Below, piece after piece: positions 1 through 6,072 of a stretch of DNA of 9,062 nt. The DNA is from Pseudomonas sp. PGPPP3 (GTDB lineage: Bacteria > Pseudomonadota > Gammaproteobacteria > Pseudomonadales > Pseudomonadaceae): positions 1 to 9,062 of the forward strand of contig NKIE01000084.1 of the NCBI GenBank assembly GCA_002256055.1, given 5' to 3'. Numbering within the stretch: the stretch's first letter is position 1; the number at the start of each line of letters is the position of its first letter. A model generated the notes under the pieces. It made no database searches, was not told the origin of the DNA, and saw only the letters and a program-made list of their open reading frames with translations. The translations under genes and the position numbers were made by a program.

Positions 1-235
1 ACTGCTCGTAGGCGAACTGGTCCTGGCGCAACTTACCCAGGCGCACGTTCGGCTCTAGCATCACCTGCCCACCGGAGGGTTCGAGATCGCCGCCCAATAT
101 CTTCATAAAGGTCGACTTGCCGCAACCGTTAGCCCCGATCAGACCGTAACGGTTACCGCCGCCGAACTTGACGGAAACGTTCTCGAACAGGGGTTTAGCC
201 CCGAATTGCATGGTGATGTTAGCGGTGGAGATCAA
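1..235 (-). CDS. ybiT: ABC-F family ATPase, YbiT-like (5' end only, runs off the window)
   Basis: The first 78 codons of an ABC-F protein, a soluble ATPase with two nucleotide-binding domains and no membrane part; members act on the ribosome. The visible part is the start of the first ATPase domain. It contains the Walker A loop GANGCGKST at about residues 32-40, preceded by NRYGLI and followed by a YbiT-like stretch ([11 protein letters not shown], then [13 protein letters not shown]). The remainder, including Walker B and the second domain, lies outside the window. I place the start at a TTG (235), because the residues after it ([11 protein letters not shown]) match the family N-terminus and a GGTAAG-like Shine-Dalgarno lies just upstream. 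An in-frame ATG at 211 would remove eight conserved residues. The family assignment is secure; the start codon is less so. Confidence 0.9.
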   Translation of the reverse strand, partial: MISTANITMQFGAKPLFENVSVKFGGGNRYGLIGANGCGKSTFMKILGGDLEPSGGQVMLEPNVRLGKLRQDQFAYEQ

Positions 236-264
236 AGGTCTTACCTATCAATAACTTAGAGGTG

Positions 265-552
265 TCAGGATTTGCCTGATACCGATTTGATACCGATATT
301 AAGCTTTTCCAGTTCGCTCCAGTCGGAGCTTGAGTTGATCCAGCGGGCATACGTAGAAAGCAGCATCGGCACGCAATGGCCGAGCTGCTGGGATATGAAT
401 GCGGGGTTAATGCCAGACATTGCGCGTATTGTCGCATAGGTATGCCGGCAGTTGTACGGCGGCCGATAGCGGACGCCTAAAGCCTTCAGGATGGAACGCC
501 ATTGGTGGTGCAGGTCGATGTGTTGGAATCGACTCCGGACATGCCAGCGAAC
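265..552 (-). pseudogene. C-terminal remnant of a phage-type tyrosine recombinase (integrase)
   Basis: An open frame of 95 codons with no start, bounded upstream by an in-frame TAG (553-555). It reads as the C-terminal part of a tyrosine recombinase catalytic domain. Visible motifs, by fragment residue, are YNCRHTYAT with the box II arginine at 36, LGH at 57-59, and TYARW with the presumptive nucleophile tyrosine at 68. The N-terminal arm-binding and core-binding domains and the first catalytic arginine are missing, so it cannot be active. Bases upstream of the TAG do not continue the integrase in that frame. It ends 29 bp before the ybiT start and points the same way. I infer a decayed prophage or island whose integrase was nearly all deleted. 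Confidence 0.8.
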
Positions 553-609
553 CTAGGGGCGATACATTGAAACCGTGCCACCCTGGATCACCCGGTGGCG
601 GGAAGTTCT

Positions 610-634
610 AAAAAAAAGGCGCCACTAGGGCGCC
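610..634 (-). terminator. Intrinsic terminator after the glycine-zipper gene
   Basis: Read on the minus strand, a perfect six-base-pair stem (GGCGCC / GGCGCC) closes a five-base loop and is followed at once by eight T residues. This is a textbook Rho-independent terminator. It lies about 70 bp past the stop codon of the small exported protein gene at 707-1033, and it also isolates the integrase remnant and ybiT from that transcript. Confidence 0.9.
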
Positions 635-706
635 ATGAGGTCAAAGGTAAGGGCCACGACCTGCAAATGTGGAGCACACACAATTTATTACCTGGTTGCT
701 GTTGGC

Positions 707-1033
707 TCAGTTGCTCGCCGCGAGTCGTGCTGCATCGTCTTGCAGTTCCAGTGGTAAGCGGTTGGGGCGTACCTCGGTAAGGCTGCCGTCGTCATTTTTG
801 ACCAGGAAGGCCCGACCGCTCTGGCCACTGCCATGCTGGATCTGTTCGCCACTGAAGTAACCAATGGCAGCGCCAACCAGGGCGCCGATGGGGCCGCCGG
901 CTGCGCCGCCGAGCAATACGCCTGTGCCACTGCCGAAGGTTTGTCCGACGCGATTTTCTTCGGTGCTGCCGACAATTTCCGCCGCGTTGGCCAGGGGGGC
1001 GAGCAGTACCAGGGCGAGTAAGAGTTTGTTCAT
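707..1033 (-). CDS. Small exported glycine-zipper protein
   Basis: A 108-residue protein. The first 17 residues form a typical signal peptide (MNK, then a Leu/Ala-rich core) with likely cleavage after ALANA. No lipobox cysteine is present; the protein has no cysteine at all, so it should be periplasmic or outer-membrane associated rather than a lipoprotein. Residues about 33-62 are a glycine zipper (repeated GxxxG and GG steps ending GAAIGYFSGEQ) of the kind seen in small envelope proteins that insert into or pack against membranes. The C-terminal third is polar and soluble. The start at 1033 has a GGAG nine bases upstream, reasonable spacing. It appears monocistronic, with its own terminator at 610-634. 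The precise role is unknown. Confidence 0.8.
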   Translation of the reverse strand: MNKLLLALVLLAPLANAAEIVGSTEENRVGQTFGSGTGVLLGGAAGGPIGALVGAAIGYFSGEQIQHGSGQSGRAFLVKNDDGSLTEVRPNRLPLELQDDAARLAASN

Positions 1034-1168
1034 TTGCCTGTCTCCGAACTTGATTTAAGGTGGCTTGAAGCCGACGGAGAAAGTGTCGCAATATCGGCCA
1101 ATTCAAAGAATGCCCAGCTTTTCCAATGGACTATTTCAGGATTTGGAATGATTGGCGCAGGCATAGCA

Positions 1169-1212
1169 AATCACCCAGTTGTCCCCCTTGGCTGGGTGAC
1201 GACTGGGGGATT
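1169..1212. repeat. Two overlapping, mutually exclusive inverted repeats
   Basis: Arms 1169-1183 and 1198-1212 can form a 15-position stem on plus-strand RNA (13 Watson-Crick pairs, one G-U, one mismatch; loop 14). Inside it, 1171-1178 (TCACCCAG) and 1192-1199 (CTGGGTGA) form a competing perfect 8-bp stem. The two share bases and cannot form together. The element lies 27-70 bp past the DinB gene stop on the minus strand, a plausible position for a terminator, but only a weak T-stretch follows on that strand, so termination is not certain. The rest of the 1034-1238 gap shows no gene that I can support. Confidence 0.45.
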
Positions 1213-1238
1213 CAAGAGGGAAGTGCTGCGCTGAGCGT

Positions 1239-1727
1239 TTAGCCTGTCGTGGTTGCTGCTTGTTTATGCAAGAACACAGTTAGCACATCATGGGGTGGCG
1301 GCAACCCGCACTGGTGCAGTAACTCGCCAACGGCTCCGCGGTGGTAGCTGCCGTGGTTAACCACATGCAGCAGCATCTCGGCGCGGCTCATGCAGGCCGC
1401 TTTGCCATCGACGTAGTTAAAGTTCAGGCGTTCTTGAGCATCCTGGCTGGTCAGGCTGGCGGCATAGTCGAGGTACCAGTTGTCGAGCTGTTGCACCGCT
1501 TGCCACAAGCCCCGCAGGTCAGGGGTCTGTTCGGTGTTCAGGGCTGTGTAGCCATGAGGCTGGCCAAGCAGATGGGCCTGGAAGATGCGGTCGACCACAT
1601 ACACATGGTTGAGCAGGCGCAGCATGGTGTGCGCCGGCTCAGCTGCAGCGCTGGCATGGACCTTGAGCAGGCTGTCGAACATTTCAGTGTTGGCCCAACG
1701 TTTGTAGCTGAGCAGGGTGTTTAACAT
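1239..1727 (-). CDS. DinB-superfamily (four-helix) metal-binding protein
   Basis: A 162-residue protein of the DinB/YfiT-like four-helix-bundle superfamily (not the DNA polymerase IV also called DinB). The family metal-binding triad is visible: His41 in the second helix (LLNHVYVVDR), then His125 and His129 in HVVNHGSYHRGAVGELL. Length is normal for the family. Known relatives include thiol-dependent S-transferases and isomerases that use bacillithiol or mycothiol; in a glutathione-making Pseudomonas the partner thiol could be glutathione, which is inference. I chose ATG 1727 because AGGA lies six bases upstream, overlapping the stop of the preceding gene; a longer frame running to 1841 only extends into that gene. 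It is the last gene of a three-gene unit, seven bases after the DUF1348 stop, so translational coupling is likely. Confidence 0.85.
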   Translation of the reverse strand: MLNTLLSYKRWANTEMFDSLLKVHASAAAEPAHTMLRLLNHVYVVDRIFQAHLLGQPHGYTALNTEQTPDLRGLWQAVQQLDNWYLDYAASLTSQDAQERLNFNYVDGKAACMSRAEMLLHVVNHGSYHRGAVGELLHQCGLPPPHDVLTVFLHKQAATTTG

Positions 1728-1734
1728 GGGTGTC

Positions 1735-2211
1735 CTATAGTCCCAACTCGCTGAGGCTTGGATGATCGTCTGGGCGGCGACCTTGTGGCCAGTGAAACAG
1801 GCGTTCTTCTTCCGTAATGGGCAGGTCGTTGATGCTGGCATGGCGCCGGCGCATCAGCCCCTGGTCATCGAACTCCCAGTTTTCATTACCGTATGAGCGG
1901 AACCACTGGCCATCGGCATCGTGCCACTCATAGGCAAAACGCACGGCAATGCGGTTATCGGTATGGGCCCAGAGCTCCTTGATCAGCCGGTATTGCTGTT
2001 CGCGCTGCCATTTGCCGGACAGGAACGTGCGGATCTGCTCACGGCCCCGGGGGAACTCACTGCGATTGCGCCATTGACTGTCGAGCGTGTAGGCCAGTGC
2101 CACGCGCTCGGGGTCGCGGCTGTTCCAGCCATCTTCGGCCATGCGCACTTTCTGCATGGCGGTTTCGCGGGTGAAAGGCGGCAAGGGTGGACGGGCTTCA
2201 ACGTTGCTCAT
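1735..2211 (-). CDS. DUF1348 family protein (NTF2-like fold)
   Basis: A 158-residue protein with the conserved core of the DUF1348 family, which has the cone-shaped NTF2/SnoaL-like fold. Recognisable stretches are [15 protein letters not shown] (residues 46-60), [21 protein letters not shown] (about 78-98), [12 protein letters not shown] (104-115) and [12 protein letters not shown] (121-132). No catalytic function is established for the family, though NTF2-like folds often bind small hydrophobic ligands. There is no signal peptide, so it should be cytoplasmic. The start at 2211 has AGGA about nine bases upstream. It lies 33 bp after the reductase fusion and 7 bp before the DinB gene, so the three are probably co-transcribed and may share one pathway. 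The full length matches the family. Confidence 0.88.
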   Translation of the reverse strand: MSNVEARPPLPPFTRETAMQKVRMAEDGWNSRDPERVALAYTLDSQWRNRSEFPRGREQIRTFLSGKWQREQQYRLIKELWAHTDNRIAVRFAYEWHDADGQWFRSYGNENWEFDDQGLMRRRHASINDLPITEEERLFHWPQGRRPDDHPSLSELGL

Positions 2212-2244
2212 AGTCAGTGTCCTGATGGTGGATAGGCAGAGGGT

Positions 2245-4311
2245 TTAAAGGTCGAGAACCAGTGGCGGATTGCCCGTGGCACTGGCCGCGGGTACGGCGC
2301 AGCAGATCAGCGCCTGGCCGGCTTCCGGCATTTCGGCCGGTGGCTGCGGGTAGGTCACAGCGCCGCTGACAATGCGTGTCTTGCAGGTGCCGCAGGAACC
2401 GCCGCGACAGCTGAAGTCGGGTGTCAGGCCACGGCTTTCGGCCAGTTCCAGCAAGCTGCCGCTGCCTGGCGTCCAGCGCGCTTCCTTGGCCGAGTGTTCG
2501 AATAACACCGGCACCGGGCCATTGGCGGGTGCTGGCAAGGCGGGCTGGGCGCTGCCCGCATCAGCCTGGCGGCGCAAGCTGGAGGGGCCGAAGGTTTCGG
2601 CATGGATGCGCATGTCGCTGATATTCAAGGCCCGCAGGCCGTCATACAGGTCCTGGGTGAAACTGCTCGGGCCGCACAGGTAGAAGTCATAGTCGTCAAA
2701 GGGCAGCAGGGCCTTGAGCAGCGCCACATCGATGCGCCCAGCCAGCTCGAAGTCCTGGCCTTCCAGCGCATGGGGTTCGGGCTGGCTGAGCAGGCGCACG
2801 GCGTGACTGGCGTCGCCGCCACGTTGCAGCAGGTTGAACAGTTCATCGCGAAAGGCCAGTTCGGCCAGGCTGCGTGCACTTTGCAGCAGCCACACCGGGC
2901 GCGAGCGCCGCAGTCGCTGGTTCTGAAAAATGACCTCACGGAGCATCGACAGCAGCGGAGTGATACCCACCCCGGCGGCGAGCAGAACCAGTGGACGGCG
3001 CTGCTCGGCATCCAGGCTGAAGCGGCCCTGCGGGGCACGCGACTCGAGCAGGCTGCCAACCTCGACCTGATCATGCAGGTAGCTTGAAGCGACGCCTTCG
3101 CGCTTGACGCTGATGCGCAGGAAGTTATCCGAGGGGGCGCTGGACAGGCTGTACGTGCGGATCAGCGGCTGGGCCTGGCCGGCAATCGACAGACGCAGGG
3201 GCAGGTGCTGACCGGCGCTAAAGTCCGCCAAGCCGGCGCCGTCGGCGGGCTCCAGGTAGAAAGAACGAATGTGGCTGCTTTCCTCGACGATGCGTGCCAC
3301 CCGTAACGGCCGCCATTGATCGCGCAGCGCTTGGGCGGCCAGGCGGGCATCGGCATCAGCCCAGTCGCCGGTCATCAGGCTGTTCGGTGAGTAGCTGTTG
3401 AAGTTCCAGCGCAGGTTGAGGGCCGCTGGTCGCCAGACCTGTTCCTCGACCTGCACCTGCCAAAGCCGTTCGGCACCCTGGAACGCCTTGACCTGCGGGC
3501 CGTCGAGGATCAGTTCAGTGCTCCCGCTGACCTGCAGCAGATCGCCGCTGGCGAAGTCGATAAACAGCAAGCCGGCGCGTGGATTGAGCAGCAGGTTGCC
3601 GAGGGTGTTGAAGTGCAGGTTGCCAGCAAAGTCGGGGATGGTCAGGCAGTCGCCCTCGACCCTGACGAAGCCGGCCTGGCCGCCGCGGTGGGACATGTCC
3701 ACCGAGCGGCTGCCATCGGCGTGCTCGATGTAACTGGCCACGAAGAAGGTGTCGGCGTTGGCAATCAGTGCGCGGGCCGCGTCATCCAGGCCGCTGCGGC
3801 GCTGGGCAGCAGGGCGTGGGGGCGTGCGCTCAGCCGCGCTGACCCGCACCTCACGGTGCTGGATGTATTGCGGGCAGTTACCAAAGGCATGCTCGACGGC
3901 AATGCTCAACTGCGCAGCATCACGGGTCAGCACATGGCCATTGATCCGGTTACGTCGGCGGCTGTGCAGTTCGATGCCCAGCAGGCCGATTGCCGAGCCG
4001 GCACCCAATGCTGCGGCGGCTGGATCGTCCGCTGACAGAGGGCCATGCAGTTCTAGCTGCTGCGGCTCGGGGGCCTGAACGAAACCTGGCGGGCCTTCGG
4101 CGATGCTGGCCCAAGGGCGGCCCTGATCATCCACGGCGGCAAACAAAATAAACGGCAGTTGCTGATAGAAAAGGCGGTGCTGCTCGGGCATGTGGTCGCG
4201 AATCACCCGTCGGCCAAACACCTCCATGCGCTCGGCCACGCCTGCGCGCTCCTGCAACTGCTTTTCCCCGGCATGCCAAGGGGAGGGTTCGTTTTCGTTG
4301 GGCGGGTTCAT
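2245..4311 (-). CDS. PNPOx-like flavin domain / ferredoxin-NAD(P) reductase / [2Fe-2S] ferredoxin fusion
   Basis: A 688-residue three-part redox protein. Residues about 35-310 resemble the pyridoxamine-phosphate-oxidase-like split barrel, apparently as two successive barrel-like halves (QQLPFILFAAVDDQGRPWAS near 50-70 and ANADTFFVASY near 185-195). Next is a ferredoxin-reductase module: the FAD motif RTYS (about 385-388), the pyridine-nucleotide loop LLAAGVGITPL (about 444-454), CGPSSF (about 546-551) and a terminal ETFG. The C-terminal 80 residues are a plant-type [2Fe-2S] ferredoxin with CRGGSCGTC (Cys 635, 640, 643) and a fourth cysteine in LICC. It should pass electrons from NAD(P)H through flavin to the iron-sulfur cluster; the acceptor is unknown. 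I chose ATG 4311 because GGAG sits seven bases upstream; ATG 4326, five codons earlier, has no Shine-Dalgarno. It heads a unit with the DUF1348 and DinB genes. Confidence 0.9.
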   Translation of the reverse strand: MNPPNENEPSPWHAGEKQLQERAGVAERMEVFGRRVIRDHMPEQHRLFYQQLPFILFAAVDDQGRPWASIAEGPPGFVQAPEPQQLELHGPLSADDPAAAALGAGSAIGLLGIELHSRRRNRINGHVLTRDAAQLSIAVEHAFGNCPQYIQHREVRVSAAERTPPRPAAQRRSGLDDAARALIANADTFFVASYIEHADGSRSVDMSHRGGQAGFVRVEGDCLTIPDFAGNLHFNTLGNLLLNPRAGLLFIDFASGDLLQVSGSTELILDGPQVKAFQGAERLWQVQVEEQVWRPAALNLRWNFNSYSPNSLMTGDWADADARLAAQALRDQWRPLRVARIVEESSHIRSFYLEPADGAGLADFSAGQHLPLRLSIAGQAQPLIRTYSLSSAPSDNFLRISVKREGVASSYLHDQVEVGSLLESRAPQGRFSLDAEQRRPLVLLAAGVGITPLLSMLREVIFQNQRLRRSRPVWLLQSARSLAELAFRDELFNLLQRGGDASHAVRLLSQPEPHALEGQDFELAGRIDVALLKALLPFDDYDFYLCGPSSFTQDLYDGLRALNISDMRIHAETFGPSSLRRQADAGSAQPALPAPANGPVPVLFEHSAKEARWTPGSGSLLELAESRGLTPDFSCRGGSCGTCKTRIVSGAVTYPQPPAEMPEAGQALICCAVPAASATGNPPLVLDL

Positions 4312-4331
4312 GCTCGGGCTCCGCATAGATC

Positions 4332-4372
4332 AAAAAGAAAAGGCCGGGCAGGCACCTGAGTACCTGTCCGGC
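4332..4372 (-). terminator. Intrinsic terminator or attenuator between the GST and fusion genes
   Basis: On the minus strand the arms GCCGGACAGGTA and TGCCTGCCCGGC (one mismatch, one G-U) close a six-base loop and are followed by a T-rich tract (CTTTTCTTTTT). The hairpin begins about eight bases past the GST stop, so it fits as the GST terminator. The fusion gene starts only about 20 bases past the T-tract, which leaves no room for a promoter between them. Its other likely role is therefore as an attenuator that sets read-through into the downstream genes. Confidence 0.8.
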
Positions 4373-4379
4373 TTGGCCC

Positions 4380-5009
4380 TTAGGCGCTTTGCAGGCCTAC
4401 GGCGGTGCGCTGCATCGGCACGAAGCCAGGCAGGGCTTCAATGCGTGCCAGCCAGGCGCGCACCTGTGGGTAGTCGGCCAGCGAGACATTACCTTCCGGG
4501 GCGTGGGCTATGTAGGTATAGCCGGCCACATCGGCCAGGGTGGCCGTGTTACCGGCCAGGAATGGGCTGTTGGTCAGTTCTTTCTCTACCACCTGCAGCA
4601 GGGCATGGCTGCGGGCAATGGTCGACTCGGCATCGTAGGGGGCACCGAATACAGTAATCAGCCGTGCGGTGGCCGGCCCGGAAGCGATTTGCCCAGCCGC
4701 CACCGACAACCAGCGCTGCACCTTGGCGGCGGCAACTGGTTCAGCCGGCAACCAGCGGCCGCTGGTGTCGTACTTCTTCGCCAGGTACACCAGGATGGCG
4801 TTGGAATCGCTCAATACGGTGCCGTTGTCATCAATCGCCGGCACCTGGCCAAACGGGTTGATGGCGAGAAACTCAGCTTGTTTATGGGCGCCCTTGGCCA
4901 GGTCGACGAAGACCAGTTCGGTCGGCACGTTGAGCAGCGAGAGCAGCAGTTCGACGCGATGGGCGTGGCCGGACAGTGGGTGACGGAACAGTTTGATGGC
5001 GTTGGACAT
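4380..5009 (-). CDS. Glutathione S-transferase family protein (first of two)
   Basis: A 209-residue cytosolic glutathione S-transferase of normal length. The N-terminal thioredoxin-like domain shows a likely catalytic serine at 13 ([14 protein letters not shown]), NPFGQVPAI with the cis-proline at 58, and the glutathione gamma-glutamyl-binding motif SDSNAI at 67-72. The C-terminal helical domain has the family's N-capping box in [10 protein letters not shown]. Such enzymes conjugate or reduce electrophiles with glutathione; the substrate cannot be told from sequence. ATG 5009 has GGAG six bases upstream; a longer frame to 5084 has no family-like sequence before it. The 158-bp upstream gap carries a LysR-type site (5131-5155), so it is probably controlled by the adjacent LysR proteins. 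A terminator-like hairpin follows it. Confidence 0.92.
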   Translation of the reverse strand: MSNAIKLFRHPLSGHAHRVELLLSLLNVPTELVFVDLAKGAHKQAEFLAINPFGQVPAIDDNGTVLSDSNAILVYLAKKYDTSGRWLPAEPVAAAKVQRWLSVAAGQIASGPATARLITVFGAPYDAESTIARSHALLQVVEKELTNSPFLAGNTATLADVAGYTYIAHAPEGNVSLADYPQVRAWLARIEALPGFVPMQRTAVGLQSA

Positions 5010-5130
5010 GGTGAACTCCGAAGTCAGTAGTACCGCAGCGACGGGGTGGCGAGGTGCCGGGGCTTGCCGTGCTGGTGGAGACATCTTCGCGTTTCAGTCT
5101 TTGCGGGAGAATCGCCAGAAATGGCAATCC

Positions 5131-5155
5131 TTTGTTTCACTTACTGCAATAAAGC
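5131..5155. promoter_or_regulatory. LysR-type operator, copy 1 (GST promoter region)
   Basis: Read on the plus strand: TTTGTTTCA, six variable bases, GCAATA, one purine, AGC. The inner 21 bases (5132-5152) form an imperfect dyad centred on 5142 with the T-N11-A core of LysR-family sites (T5136, A5148) and seven of ten symmetrical positions complementary. Twenty of 25 bases match the element at 7024-7048 with identical spacing. It lies about 120 bp upstream of the GST start codon. Binding by the adjacent LysR proteins is inferred. Confidence 0.65.
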
Positions 5156-5167
5156 GCCCCCTAAGCC

Positions 5168-6067
5168 CTAACGCAGCGCCGGGTGTTCGCGCAGCCTGCT
5201 CACCGTGAAATCGATGAAGCTGCGTACCCGCGCGGCCGCTTTGCGCCCTTCCCGGTAAGCCAGATACACCGGCAGTGGTGGCAGCTCATAGGCCTGCAGT
5301 AAGCGACACAGGCGGCCTTGCTCAATGAGTTCATGAACCTGGTAACTCATGCAGCGGATCACCCCGCCAGCACCACAGGCGGCCACGATTGCCGCCTGGT
5401 TGGTGGCGCAGGTCAGGCGCGGGCGTAGGCTGACGGTGAGCGGGTTGCCCTGGTCCTGAAAGCGCCATTCCGGCAGGCGTGAGTCGGCCGTGGAGTGAAT
5501 GATCTGCTGGGTGGACAACGCCTGCGGGCGCTCGGGTGTGCCATGGCGTTGCAGGTAGTCCGGGCTGGCGCAGACCACCCGGCGAATGCTGCCGACCTGC
5601 AGGGCAAACAGCGAGGAGTCCGGGAGGGCGCCGACCAGTACGGCTACGTCAATGCCTTCTTCATGCATGTTTGGGAAGCGGTCCAGGTATTGGGCGAACA
5701 TCTCCACATGAGGGTAGGCCTGCAGATAGTCGAGCAGGGTGGCGGTCATGATCTGCTGGCCAAACAGCAGCGGCATGGCCAGGTGCAAATGGCCTCGCGG
5801 CTCGGCATGTAGGCCACTGGCCGAGGCTTCGGCTTCGTTGACATCCTGCAGGATGCGCTGACAGTCGCTGGCAAAGCGCTCACCGGATGCGGTCAGGCTG
5901 ACGCCGCGAGTACTGCGTTGCAGCAGTGGCGTACCCAGGCGTTGTTCCAGTGCGGCCATTGCGCGGGTCACGGTGGGTGCCGAGATATTCAGGCGGCGGG
6001 CTGCTGCTGCCAGGCTGAGATCGCTGACCACCGCTTGGAAAATACGCATTTCTTGGTAGCGATCCAT
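5168..6067 (-). CDS. LysR-family transcriptional regulator (second gene of the tandem pair)
   Basis: A 299-residue LysR-type regulator of standard length. The N-terminal winged helix-turn-helix covers about residues 1-60 (AAAARRLNISAPTVTRAMAALEQRLGTPLLQRSTRGVSLTASG), followed by the linker helix and a periplasmic-binding-protein-like effector domain from about residue 90 (GHLHLAMPLLFG; EEGIDVAVLVGALPDSS; CASPDYL). The effector is unknown. Its ATG lies five bases after the stop of the upstream LysR gene, with only a weak GAG as ribosome binding site, so it probably depends on translational coupling. The two proteins align end to end and begin almost identically (MDRYQEM / MDRFQEM), so they are paralogues. 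The next gene downstream is the GST, across a gap containing a LysR-type site. Confidence 0.93.
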   Translation of the reverse strand: MDRYQEMRIFQAVVSDLSLAAAARRLNISAPTVTRAMAALEQRLGTPLLQRSTRGVSLTASGERFASDCQRILQDVNEAEASASGLHAEPRGHLHLAMPLLFGQQIMTATLLDYLQAYPHVEMFAQYLDRFPNMHEEGIDVAVLVGALPDSSLFALQVGSIRRVVCASPDYLQRHGTPERPQALSTQQIIHSTADSRLPEWRFQDQGNPLTVSLRPRLTCATNQAAIVAACGAGGVIRCMSYQVHELIEQGRLCRLLQAYELPPLPVYLAYREGRKAAARVRSFIDFTVSRLREHPALR

Positions 6068-6072
6068 TGTGC

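Noticed and set aside
1085..1110. Possible sigma-54 promoter (GG..GC pattern) upstream of the glycine-zipper gene
   Set aside because: The spacing between the GG and GC elements on the minus strand is eight, not the required ten.
1341..1724. Plus-strand open frame opposite the DinB gene
   Set aside because: Shadow of the DinB-family gene, whose His triad and operon context are clear.
1728..1841. 38-codon N-terminal extension of the DinB protein
   Set aside because: It would run backwards into the DUF1348 gene in another frame and has no family similarity; the ATG at 1727 has an AGGA.
2602..4035. Several plus-strand and alternate-frame open frames (100-160 codons) within the reductase fusion
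   Set aside because: All lie inside the fusion gene, whose domains are continuous across the region; no ribosome binding sites or family features support them.
4312..4326. Upstream ATG (4326) as start of the reductase fusion
   Set aside because: No Shine-Dalgarno precedes it and it almost touches the terminator T-tract; GGAG is placed correctly for the ATG at 4311.
4389..5030. Long plus-strand open frame (213 codons) opposite the GST gene
   Set aside because: It is antisense to a well-supported GST with full family motifs; its protein has no recognisable domain and is a codon-bias shadow typical of GC-rich DNA.
5010..5084. 25-codon N-terminal extension of the first GST
   Set aside because: The extension is Pro/Ala-rich without family similarity; GGAG precedes the ATG at 5009.
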